DNA of 8,458 bases from Nitrososphaerota archaeon (GTDB lineage: Archaea > Thermoproteota > Nitrososphaeria > Nitrososphaerales > Nitrososphaeraceae): positions 1 through 8,458 of the forward strand of contig VBPR01000143.1 in NCBI GenBank assembly GCA_005877345.1. Direction: 5' to 3'. Both the position numbers and the translations under genes were made by a program. Positions 1 to 5,452 of the stretch are shown here, piece after piece. The notes below the pieces were generated by a model. It did no database searches, was not told where the DNA came from, and saw only the letters and a list, made by a program, of their open reading frames with translations. Numbering within the stretch: the stretch's first letter is position 1; every line of letters starts with the position of its first letter.

Positions 1-1
1 T

Positions 2-145
2 CAAAACATTACAACACCGCCAGCTCAAAACATTACAACACCGCCAGCTCAAAACATTCCAACACTACCAGCTCAAAACATTCCAACACTACCAGCTCAA
101 AACATTACAACACCCCCGCCGACAATACCTCAAAACGTTACAACT
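2..145 (+). repeat. 24-bp in-frame tandem repeat (QNITTPPA units)
   Basis: There are five consecutive 24-bp units at 2-25, 26-49, 50-73, 74-97 and 98-121, then a degenerate part unit at 131-145. Units 1 and 2 are identical to each other, and so are units 3 and 4, which suggests stepwise duplication of single units. The period is a multiple of three and sits in the frame of the surface protein, so it is a coding minisatellite. The array probably continues upstream of the window. Copy number is likely to vary between strains (inference). Confidence 0.95.
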
Positions 146-1174
146 AGTAGATCTATCGGAGCTAATGAAAATATTGTAACTAATGAAAGTACCAAAACAC
201 CAGCGACTGTACTTGCTCTGAATACAACAGTAGTTTCCGCCATTGATGGAGCTGGAAAGGCAGTAGCTAATGATGGTATCACGTCATCGAGTTCTATAGT
301 TTTTGTTCTATCCGCTTCAATTGCTGGCATAGAAAATGGAGGCACAGCTATTAACAGCTTTGAATGCTCAATAGACGGCTCGTCATTTTCCACGTGTACC
401 AGCCCTGTCCAATTTAGCAGTCTTGCAGATGGAGCTCATATACTTGAGGCGAGATCAATAGATAACTCAGGTAATAAAGATCCGTCACCTGCATCATTTA
501 GATGGACTGTAGATACAGTACCACCAGACACGATTATAAATACTGCTATCGATGGTAATAATCGTAATTTAACGGACGGTTCGGAGACAGTATCTACTAA
601 CATTACCTTTACTTTCTCAGGTAATGATACTAGCGTAGAAGAAGGAGAGGAGGTTGGTATTAACCACTTTGAATGCTCAATAGATGGCTCGTCATTTTCC
701 ACCTGTACCAGCCCAGTGCAGTATGATAATCAAAGTAACGGCAGACATATCGTAGAAATCATGACAGTAGATAATTCAGGCAATAAGGATCCAACTCCTT
801 CGTCATTCACATGGAATGTAAACACAGCTCGAGAGACTGGTAATATTGTAAACAATATCACAGGTGCTCCATCTCCCATCACGAGTCTTCAAGATACTGT
901 GATAAACTCTACTACTGACGGTAGTAGCAATGTTATAAATAATGAGACTAGTACTGCCTCCAGTATAATTAGATTTGACTTTTCAACTGTTAACGCAAAG
1001 GGAGTAGATCACTTTGAATGTAGTATGGACAGTTCAGAATTTGTCATCTGTACCAGCCCATTTATTTTTCCTAATTTATCTCAAGGTAAACATGTTTTTA
1101 TGGTGCGATTTGTAGATGTTAATGGTAACAAGGATGAATCACCTGCTGCTTTTGTTTGGGAAATAAATAGATAG
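2..1174 (+). CDS. Cell-surface protein with octapeptide repeats and three Ig-like domains (5' end outside window)
   Basis: One reading frame stays open from base 2 to the TAG at 1172-1174, giving 390 residues; the start lies upstream of the window. Residues 1-40 are five copies of an 8-residue unit (QNITTPPA, QNIPTLPA and variants), a Thr/Pro-rich stalk with NxT sequons. Three Ig-like beta-sandwich modules of about 100 residues follow. Each is marked by FECSxDxSxFxxCTSP (Phe at about 120, 223 and 338), then a G-x-H strand, a D-x-x-GNKDxSPA/TPS turn and an aromatic last strand (FRWTV, FTWNV, FVWEI). The two cysteines in each module probably form a disulfide, consistent with an extracellular protein. 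Such modules are common in archaeal surface proteins and adhesins; binding or cell-envelope display is inference. No C-terminal membrane anchor is visible, so any anchor would be upstream. The next gene is the tRNA, about 290 bp away. Confidence 0.85.
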   Translation, partial: QNITTPPAQNITTPPAQNIPTLPAQNIPTLPAQNITTPPPTIPQNVTTSRSIGANENIVTNESTKTPATVLALNTTVVSAIDGAGKAVANDGITSSSSIVFVLSASIAGIENGGTAINSFECSIDGSSFSTCTSPVQFSSLADGAHILEARSIDNSGNKDPSPASFRWTVDTVPPDTIINTAIDGNNRNLTDGSETVSTNITFTFSGNDTSVEEGEEVGINHFECSIDGSSFSTCTSPVQYDNQSNGRHIVEIMTVDNSGNKDPTPSSFTWNVNTARETGNIVNNITGAPSPITSLQDTVINSTTDGSSNVINNETSTASSIIRFDFSTVNAKGVDHFECSMDSSEFVICTSPFIFPNLSQGKHVFMVRFVDVNGNKDESPAAFVWEINR

Positions 1175-1185
1175 ATAACATTAAT

Positions 1186-1201
1186 ACTATTTTAGTTTTC
1201 A
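1186..1201 (+). terminator. Possible T-rich terminator after the surface protein
   Basis: A T-rich stretch (tattttagttttc) begins about 12 bases after the TAG of the surface protein. Archaeal termination usually needs only a T tract on the non-template strand. No supporting hairpin was seen, so this rests on composition and position alone. Confidence 0.35.
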
Positions 1202-1393
1202 TAAGCGGCTTAATACGTGAGAAATTCCGAGGCGCCAAAAGAAATATTACGGTAACATCAAGCTTATTTTATTTGCAATACAAGTTGAAAAAGTGGAATA
1301 TGATTACAGTAAGTACAATTAAATTAACTGTTTTCAGACGGTTTACTGATAAATAATTTTTTATCTTGATGCTATAAGTGTGGTTTATATTAT

Positions 1394-1430
1394 GACCTTG
1401 ATTTATGGCTATTTAAATTGCATCAAGGTC
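1394..1430 (+). promoter_or_regulatory. TATA-like element inside a 9-bp inverted repeat, upstream of tRNA-Val
   Basis: GACCTTGAT (1394-1402) and its exact reverse complement ATCAAGGTC (1422-1430) flank 19 bases that contain the A/T-rich element TATTTAAA (about 1409-1416). That element lies about 50 bases before the first base of tRNA-Val. Transcription would start near 1437-1442, giving a leader of roughly 25 bases to be trimmed by RNase P. The arms would bracket a bound TBP, so the repeat could be an operator or a hairpin. TATA assignment and regulation are both inference. Confidence 0.45.
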
Positions 1431-1464
1431 TTGTAGTGCCGAATCAAAGCTTGTCATGAGTAAC

Positions 1465-1539
1465 GGGCCGGTGGTCTAGCTTGGTTAAGATACCGCCTTG
1501 ACATGGCGGGGTTCGAGGGTTCAAATCCCTTCCGGCCCA
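1465..1539 (+). tRNA. tRNA-Val, anticodon GAC
   Basis: All arms can be drawn. The acceptor stem pairs GGGCCGG (1465-1471) with CCGGCCC (1532-1538), with A1539 as discriminator. The D arm closes with GTCT/AGAT. The anticodon stem CCGCC/GGCGG (1493-1497/1505-1509) encloses loop TTGACAT, placing GAC at 1500-1502. The variable loop is five bases, and the T arm GAGGG/CCCTT encloses TTCAAAT (1520-1526). No intron was seen. The 3' CCA is not encoded and must be added after transcription, as is usual in archaea. The gene sits at the left edge of a block rich in integration relics. Confidence 0.96.
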
Positions 1540-1633
1540 TACCGATATCAGTGCTTTTATGTGGGTTTCATGAATAAAATGGTGAGCTAGGTTTGAGAAA
1601 AACTAGGTTAATTGCAGAATCAGAATTAGAACC

Positions 1634-1969
1634 TTGGATATTGTTTCTAAATACGGTGAGAGCCTTAGAAGACCTACACTAGTTGGATTGATTGTCTTTT
1701 CTATTGCAATGTTATTTTGGTTGATACAATCAAATCCATTAACAATGCAACCATCTATTTTCGATACTACTGGTTTGAATCGATTAGCTAATCACACACA
1801 TGTGAATAGTGCAATCGAAAGGAGCTTTACTGATTTTATCCCATTTATACAGCCACAAATCAAAAACTTATCCTTTCCAGATTATGCAACTAAGGTAATG
1901 GGAATTATAATTCTTGGACTGATTCTAATTTCTCTGCGACGAAAATTTGAAAGAAAATTTAGACATTAG
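1634..1969 (+). CDS. Small two-helix membrane protein, function unknown
   Basis: A 111-residue protein that I do not recognise. It has a hydrophobic segment at about residues 15-33 (LVGLIVFSIAMLFWLI), a polar stretch of about 55 residues containing an NHT sequon, a second hydrophobic segment at about 88-102 (VMGIIILGLILISL), and a basic tail (RRKFERKFRH). With arginines before helix 1 and after helix 2, both ends should be cytoplasmic and the loop extracellular. The TTG at 1634 is the only common start after the in-frame TAG at 1604-1606; no clear ribosome-binding site was seen. It begins about 95 bp after tRNA-Val and is followed by a tRNA-tail-like relic, so it may be cargo of an old insertion (inference). 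Confidence 0.6.
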   Translation: MDIVSKYGESLRRPTLVGLIVFSIAMLFWLIQSNPLTMQPSIFDTTGLNRLANHTHVNSAIERSFTDFIPFIQPQIKNLSFPDYATKVMGIIILGLILISLRRKFERKFRH

Positions 1970-2007
1970 CGAAAAAAGGCAAACAATAACCATCTTAATT
2001 TCAGAAA

Positions 2008-2022
2008 GTTCTTTAATAGAAC
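2008..2022 (+). terminator. Small hairpin after the membrane protein
   Basis: GTTCT (2008-2012) and AGAAC (2018-2022) form a 5-bp stem around TTAAT, about 40 bases after the stop of the small membrane protein. No T run follows, so a terminator role is weakly supported. Confidence 0.25.
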
Positions 2023-2052
2023 CTAAATAGGCATTCACAGAACTCTACTACG

Positions 2053-2086
2053 GGCAAGGTTCGAATCCTACCGAACCCGACCTAAG
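2053..2086 (+). repeat. tRNA 3'-end-like relic, possible attachment site remnant
   Basis: The sequence reads like the 3' part of a tRNA: GG-TTCGAAT-CC as T-loop and inner T-stem (2058-2068), then a possible 3' acceptor strand CGAACCC (2072-2078) and discriminator G. The outer T-stem pairs are broken (A/A and C/C). No anticodon arm or matching 5' acceptor strand lies upstream, so it is not a tRNA gene. Bases 2071-2086 match 3169-3184 at 13 of 16 positions. Tyrosine recombinases in archaea often use tRNA 3' ends as att sites, leaving such fragments. The assignment as an att relic is inference. Confidence 0.5.
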
Positions 2087-2153
2087 CCTTACCATAATTA
2101 GTAAACTTACATAAGGTCTAATAATTTTCGAAAACCCTCATCTTCGGGCTAAC

Positions 2154-2162
2154 CTATAAATA
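2154..2162 (+). promoter_or_regulatory. TATA box for the MOSC gene
   Basis: ctataaata is a good archaeal TATA match. It lies about 48 bases before the GTG start and predicts transcription from about 2183-2187, leaving a leader of about 20 bases. That leader carries a GA-rich stretch (gaggagaggatg, about 2188-2199) that could act as a Shine-Dalgarno sequence. Confidence 0.5.
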
Positions 2163-2206
2163 AGAAATTGCACTCCAAATGTTCATAGAGGAGAGGATGA
2201 CCTGTT

Positions 2207-3034
2207 GTGAATAAAGCTCAGATTGCTACAGAAAAAGTAGTTTCCATATGGCGATATCCACTGAAGTCAATGATTGGGGAGGAGCTCAATTCTTCATATG
2301 TGACAGAACGTGGTCTCTTAGGGGATCGTACGTACGCTCTAATCGACCAAGAAACAGGCAAGGTTGCTAGTGCCAAGAACCCTAGGAAATGGGGAACTCT
2401 CTTCGACTTTCACGCTACCTTTATAGATCCATTAAAAGAGGTGGAGAACATTCCACCCATTCGCATCACCTTCCCAGATGGTACCCAAATCTTCTCCGAT
2501 CAAGGTGATATTGATGAAACTTTGTCAAACGTTCTTGGTCGACAGGTTAGTCTCATGAAGGCTAGTTTGGATAAGCCAAGCTACGAGGAGTACTGGCCGG
2601 ATATAGAGGGCCTAGCACAAAGAGAAAAAGTCACCGATGAAGCCATGCCTCCCCAAACTTTCTTTGACATTGCTGTAATTCATATCCTGACGACTTCTAC
2701 AATCAATCGTCTGCGAGAACTCTATCCAGAAGGGCGATTCGAGGTTCGTCGGTTTAGACCAAACATAGTGGTAGAGTCAACCTCTGGAGAGAAGGATTTT
2801 ATTGAGAATTTATGGGTTGGCAAGAAGCTAATGATCGGCGAAGAGATTTTGCTAAAGGTCAGTGCACCTTGCACTAGGTGTGTGATGACGACTCTGCCAC
2901 AAGCAGATCTGCCCAGAGATTTAGGTATCTTGCGTACGGTCGCAATGTCCAACCAAGTTCATGCCGGAGTCTATGCATCGGTGTATCGAGGTGGGACAAT
3001 TCGTCGTGGGGACCTAGTCAGACTTGGTGGTTAG
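2207..3034 (+). CDS. MOSC-domain molybdenum-cofactor protein (YcbX/mARC-like)
   Basis: A complete 275-residue protein. The N-terminal beta-barrel domain (MOSC_N) opens with VVSIWRYPLKSMIGE (11-25) and GLLGDRTYALID (36-47). The C-terminal MOSC domain contains RRFRPNIVV (181-189) and the conserved cysteine motif PCTRCVMTT (221-229; Cys222 and Cys225), and ends with GGTIRRGDLVRL. In YcbX/mARC relatives the second Cys coordinates molybdenum and the protein reduces N-hydroxylated compounds; in Moco sulfurase C-termini the fold handles sulfur. Which applies here cannot be settled from sequence, and no redox partner is adjacent. The GTG at 2207 follows a GA-rich ribosome-binding stretch. Its G+C looks clearly higher than its neighbours (30 of 60 bases in 2881-2940 against about 19 of 60 in 1861-1920). 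It also lies between two tRNA-tail-like repeats, so it may be imported. Confidence 0.9.
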   Translation: MNKAQIATEKVVSIWRYPLKSMIGEELNSSYVTERGLLGDRTYALIDQETGKVASAKNPRKWGTLFDFHATFIDPLKEVENIPPIRITFPDGTQIFSDQGDIDETLSNVLGRQVSLMKASLDKPSYEEYWPDIEGLAQREKVTDEAMPPQTFFDIAVIHILTTSTINRLRELYPEGRFEVRRFRPNIVVESTSGEKDFIENLWVGKKLMIGEEILLKVSAPCTRCVMTTLPQADLPRDLGILRTVAMSNQVHAGVYASVYRGGTIRRGDLVRLGG

Positions 3035-3054
3035 ATGTCTCTCGTGATGGCTTA

Positions 3055-3062
3055 TTTATAAA
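3055..3062 (+). promoter_or_regulatory. Perfect TATA box without an obvious gene
   Basis: TTTATAAA lies 20 bases after the MOSC stop codon. It would start transcription near 3085-3090, but no ORF follows until 3386. It may belong to a small RNA, be a relic of a lost gene, or be chance A/T-rich sequence. Confidence 0.3.
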
Positions 3063-3165
3063 ATAGGTTCAAAGTGCCCTTAGGCAATTTTGATGACGAT
3101 ACAATTCAATCTTGAAAGTGTACATTGACTGAAAATTTGGATCCACATGAAATTTCAGACTAGTT

Positions 3166-3182
3166 CCTCCGGGCCCGATCTA
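3166..3182 (+). repeat. 17-bp direct repeat, copy A (tRNA-tail-like)
   Basis: cctccgggcccgatcta is found again exactly at 3686-3702. It resembles the end of a tRNA gene (outer T-stem, possible acceptor strand CGGGCCC, discriminator G) and its core CGGGCCCG is palindromic. Bases 3169-3184 also match the relic at 2071-2086 at 13 of 16 positions. Copies A and B bound a unit of 520 bp, as attL/attR would. Confidence 0.7.
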
Positions 3183-3385
3183 AGATTATAATATGCTTTA
3201 GAATTTTTATGAATAGGTGAGCCCAAAAACAATATGGGCCAATAATTTCATTTTACATGTATGCTGATTGATAGAATAGAATAGAAATTCATCCTTCACT
3301 CAACACTAAAAAAGTATGTCGAGCATGTTAATTCAATGTCAGAAGAAAGTCAAGTATTCCAATCTATCGGTAGGCGAGATAATAA

Positions 3386-3586
3386 ATGTACATAGAGATG
3401 CTAGAAAAAGGTAACAATCAGGTTGAGATTATGTATCTGTCGATAAGTAGTGGGAAAATTCGTTTTCGATACGAAGGTATGGAAGGAAACTGGTACGATT
3501 TCAAAGGTGACGCTAGATTTAAGACGGATTATTTCTTAGAAAAAGGTTGGAAACGGAAGAAATCGCAAACAATAATAAACGAATAA
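3386..3586 (+). CDS. 66-residue orphan ORF between direct repeats
   Basis: Begins with ATG directly after an in-frame TAA and ends at TAA 3584-3586. The product is basic and aromatic (for example IRFRYEGMEGNWYDFKG at about 25-41, then a Lys/Arg-rich tail GWKRKKS), with no cysteine, signal peptide or membrane segment. It may form a small beta structure. I do not recognise a family. No strong ribosome-binding site is visible (weak gaga about ten bases upstream). It is the only gene between the two exact 17-bp repeats, so it could be cargo of a mini-element, a gene fragment, or a chance ORF. Confidence 0.4.
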   Translation: MYIEMLEKGNNQVEIMYLSISSGKIRFRYEGMEGNWYDFKGDARFKTDYFLEKGWKRKKSQTIINE

Positions 3587-3685
3587 AATTATTAGCAACT
3601 TGCTTTATTGTATTTATAGAATTTACAATCTGAATAATCATCATAGAAATTCTCATTATGTTCCGCTACAATATTCAATCATATC

Positions 3686-3702
3686 CCTCCGGGCCCGATC
3701 TA
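3686..3702 (+). repeat. 17-bp direct repeat, copy B (tRNA-tail-like), beside integrase relic
   Basis: Identical to 3166-3182. Here the sequence just upstream (ttcaatcatatccctcc, 3674-3690) also recalls a T-loop and T-stem, strengthening the tRNA 3'-end resemblance. It ends 40 bases before the start of the truncated integrase, which is where att sites usually lie relative to int in tRNA-integrated elements. Confidence 0.7.
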
Positions 3703-3742
3703 TAGCGTGTATTTATTAGGTTCCTTCTCCATGTAATTAACG

Positions 3743-4048
3743 TTGCAAATAGCCATTCAAGATCCTTTTTCCCGATTTGAATTCGGTATTAAGGCTGAAG
3801 AAACTAGACAAAAATATGTGAGACGACTAGACATTTTCTTTGATTTTTACAATGTTGAAGGTAAATCCATCAAGGAAAAATCCAAAAATTTCTTAAAATA
3901 TACAAAAGAAAATGGTACAGAAAAGATAACGGATTTAATCATAGGCTATATGTCGTACCAAGTAGGCAGGGCCAACAAGAAAATAATTTCTAAGTCAACT
4001 GTTCGTAATTTCTACAAGCCCATAAAACTATTTTGTTTCCTATTTTAA
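3743..4048 (+). pseudogene. Truncated tyrosine-recombinase-type integrase (N-terminal domain only)
   Basis: The frame gives 101 residues. The N-terminus, IAIQDPFSRFEFGIK, and later STVRNFYKPIKLFC (about 85-98) match what I know as the core-binding (SAM-like) N-terminal domain of integrases frequent in Nitrososphaerales genomes. Homology appears to stop at KLFC; three unrelated residues (FLF) and a stop follow. The whole catalytic domain (R...HxxR...Y) is missing, so it cannot recombine DNA. The start is a TTG; an ATG just upstream is followed at once by TAA. Copy B of the 17-bp repeat lies 40 bp upstream, as expected for an att-int arrangement. The 3' part is replaced by the unrelated fragment starting near 4020-4035. 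Confidence 0.75.
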
Positions 4049-4404
4049 ACACAGAATGCAGTTATTCAGAAACGCCAACTTTGAAGACTGAACAAGATTT
4101 ACGCAAGTGTGCTGTAGAATCAAATAAAGATGCTGTCTTAAAGGCAAGTCTTGATAATCATGAAATTAAAAATATAGATAATTATAGAGTGACATCTAGT
4201 CCTTTTAATGTAACATATCCAAGTGACCCCGTTTTTCCTACAAATTCTAATTATTCACAAGCAGTAAGTGATGGGTGGTTCATAATGCTTGAACCACTTA
4301 AGCCGGGAACGCACGAGTTAAAGTTCAGTGCTAGTCAGCTGGGTGCGGGAACCACGGGAGAAAATACTGTACTAGATGTAAAGTATAATCTTATCGCTAA
4401 ATAG
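4033..4404 (+). pseudogene. C-terminal fragment of a secreted protein, fused onto the integrase relic
   Basis: From the nominal TTG at 4033 the frame encodes 123 residues ending at TAG 4402-4404. It opens inside a conserved-looking strand (LFPILNTECSYSE) and continues with a two-cysteine segment, LRKCAVESNKDA, and YRVTSSPFNVTYPSD, GWFIMLEPLKPGTHEL and a final VKYNLIAK strand. I recall this as the C-terminal half of an uncharacterised exported protein family in soil archaea and bacteria; that is memory, not a search. Nothing resembling a signal peptide precedes it, because the upstream DNA belongs to the integrase in another frame. The in-frame sequence just before (HKTI, 4021-4032) may belong to the same strand, which places the junction at about 4020-4035. 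Translation is unlikely. Confidence 0.65.
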
Positions 4405-4430
4405 TCGCTCGCGGCCGTACCCCTTTACCA

Positions 4431-4445
4431 GCAAGGTGCAAATCC
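4431..4445 (+). repeat. Weak T-arm-like motif
   Basis: gcaaggtgcaaatcc matches gcaaggttcgaatcc at 2053-2067 at 13 of 15 positions and resembles a tRNA T-loop. No acceptor-like strand follows. It could be a further decayed tRNA-tail relic closing the integrase/fragment segment, or chance. Confidence 0.25.
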
Positions 4446-4492
4446 CACTGGATATATTCTAGCGTCCTCAAATTAATATTTACAGATTATAG

Positions 4493-4514
4493 CAAGATGG
4501 TAACAAGATGGTAA
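4493..4514 (+). repeat. 11-bp tandem duplication
   Basis: caagatggtaa occurs twice, head to tail (4493-4503 and 4504-4514). The period is about one helical turn. There is no coding frame here. Confidence 0.9.
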
Positions 4515-4530
4515 ACTTTTAGGGAGAGTT

Positions 4531-4571
4531 CATTCTATGATATCAAATAATCATTCTATGATATCAAATAA
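4531..4571 (+). repeat. 20-bp direct repeat spaced by 21 bp
   Basis: cattctatgatatcaaataa is present at 4531-4550 and again at 4552-4571, separated by a single T, so the period is two helical turns. Each copy contains the 8-bp palindrome TGATATCA. The 11-mer tgatatcaaat appears once more at 4722-4732 inside the dioxygenase gene. Confidence 0.9.
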
Positions 4572-4582
4572 AGGAACCTTTA
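4569..4582. promoter_or_regulatory. Interrupted palindrome TAAAGG-aa-CCTTTA
   Basis: Six-base arms around a 2-bp centre make this a duplex palindrome rather than an RNA hairpin, and it overlaps the end of the second 20-bp repeat. A protein-binding site is possible, but both neighbouring coding regions end here, so there is no obvious promoter to control. Confidence 0.35.
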
Positions 4583-4647
4583 CAATTTTTGAATATGAAA
4601 ATTAAAAGTTACGATAAAAGTTGTGGTAAAAGATGGATAGTGACTAC

Positions 4648-4662
4648 GTAAAAAATAAAAAA
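4648..4662 (-). terminator. T-rich terminator of the dioxygenase gene
   Basis: On the minus strand the stop codon is followed at once by a T tract interrupted by single A residues (ttttttatttttta). This is the typical form of an intrinsic archaeal terminator. Confidence 0.6.
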
Positions 4663-5412
4663 TTATTTATTGCTGCCATTTCCTAATGCACCTATTCCAG
4701 AATTTTCGGTTAGTCCTTTGCTGATATCAAATCCTCTATAATCTTCTACTACAAAATCAAAATTTGCTTTTTGAGTCCCATTGGCGTCAGTGACTGGTTT
4801 CGTTATTAATGTATCTTTTACAGCAAAATCCCTAGGCTGCCCTTCAAAAAATACTTGTGTTGTAATCATGGGTTGACCTGGAACTCCAACTATTACATGG
4901 ATGTGACTGGGACGAGTTATATTGCCATCTAAATGTAATCTTGCAGGATAAATAGTATCCAATACGAATTTACCGTTCTTATCAGTTACTATCTTACCTC
5001 TTAGATTGAATCCTTTATAGTCGTATTCTCCGCTTGAATTTGTTTGCCATAAATCTAATACGGCTCCTTGTACTGGTTTACATGCCAGATTCAATACCCT
5101 TCCACTTAACTCTAATCGTTGTCCTTGTAATCCTTTGGCAAAATCCTGTCCCTGCTTGGATGATGCTCCTGCTTTATATTCTGGACCTTGTGGTGTCGAC
5201 TCTGTTACTTTACAGGGAAAAGTTAATGCTTTTGGTTGTGATTGTACTGCTGTGGATGTCTGATTTGTATTTGTTGTTTGTGCCAGAGAAGTCTGTAATG
5301 AATTGACAGAAGTCGTATATGTTAAAAGCAGAGTAAGAAACAGAATACTTTTCACGGTTGTCGTTGATATCGTTGCTAATCTCCTCTTAAGTTTATCAGT
5401 TTCTAATGTCAT
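4663..5412 (-). CDS. Exported intradiol ring-cleavage dioxygenase-like protein
   Basis: A 249-residue protein. A basic N-terminus (KLKRR), the hydrophobic core ILFLTLLLTY (23-32) and a Thr/Gln/Asn-rich spacer indicate a Sec signal or anchor, with possible cleavage near residue 44. The dioxygenase fold follows: LSGRVLNLACKPVQGAVLDLWQ (102-123), GEYDYKGFNLRGK (128-140), TDKNGKFVLDTIYPA (143-157), RPSHIHVIVG (167-176). Family members cleave catechols between the hydroxyls using Fe(III) held by two Tyr and two His. Tyr130, His170, His172 and the catalytic-type Arg167 are present, but the second Tyr of the usual P-x-x-Y is Leu159 here (PARL); Tyr155 is nearby. Cys67 and Cys111 could pair. Substrate and activity are therefore uncertain. 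It starts with ATG, stands alone, and is divergent from the zinc-ribbon gene. Confidence 0.85.
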   Translation of the reverse strand: MTLETDKLKRRLATISTTTVKSILFLTLLLTYTTSVNSLQTSLAQTTNTNQTSTAVQSQPKALTFPCKVTESTPQGPEYKAGASSKQGQDFAKGLQGQRLELSGRVLNLACKPVQGAVLDLWQTNSSGEYDYKGFNLRGKIVTDKNGKFVLDTIYPARLHLDGNITRPSHIHVIVGVPGQPMITTQVFFEGQPRDFAVKDTLITKPVTDANGTQKANFDFVVEDYRGFDISKGLTENSGIGALGNGSNK

Positions 5413-5452
5413 AGACAGTTTTCGCTCACTTTTGATTTCAAGTTCAATTCAG

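Larger units (their letters stand above)
3035..3385. other. 351-bp stretch without a gene
   Basis: Between the MOSC gene and the 66-aa ORF I see no credible coding sequence. The stretch holds the orphan TATA box (3055-3062), the first copy of the 17-bp direct repeat (3166-3182), a weak hairpin GCCCA/TGGGC with a 9-base loop at about 3221-3239, and a short run of the 5-mer agaat near 3272-3287. A start-like ATG sits at 3040 but opens no useful frame. Confidence 0.6.

Noticed and set aside
2..121. Short regular repeats at the window start as a CRISPR array
   Set aside because: The units are contiguous with no spacers, the period is 24 bp, and they are in frame with a long coding sequence.
130..702. 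Two minus-strand frames whose products share the N-terminus MENDEPSIEHSK
   Set aside because: They are the antisense of the repeated FECSIDGSSFS strand in the surface protein, which has the much longer and better supported frame.
2008..2086. A second complete tRNA gene ending at 2079
   Set aside because: Only a T-loop and a 3' acceptor-like strand can be found. No anticodon arm, D arm or matching GGGTTCG 5' strand lies at a suitable distance, and the outer T-stem is mismatched.
2722..3066. Frames overlapping the end of the MOSC gene on both strands
   Set aside because: They lie within or out of frame with the conserved MOSC cysteine region, which fixes the true frame.
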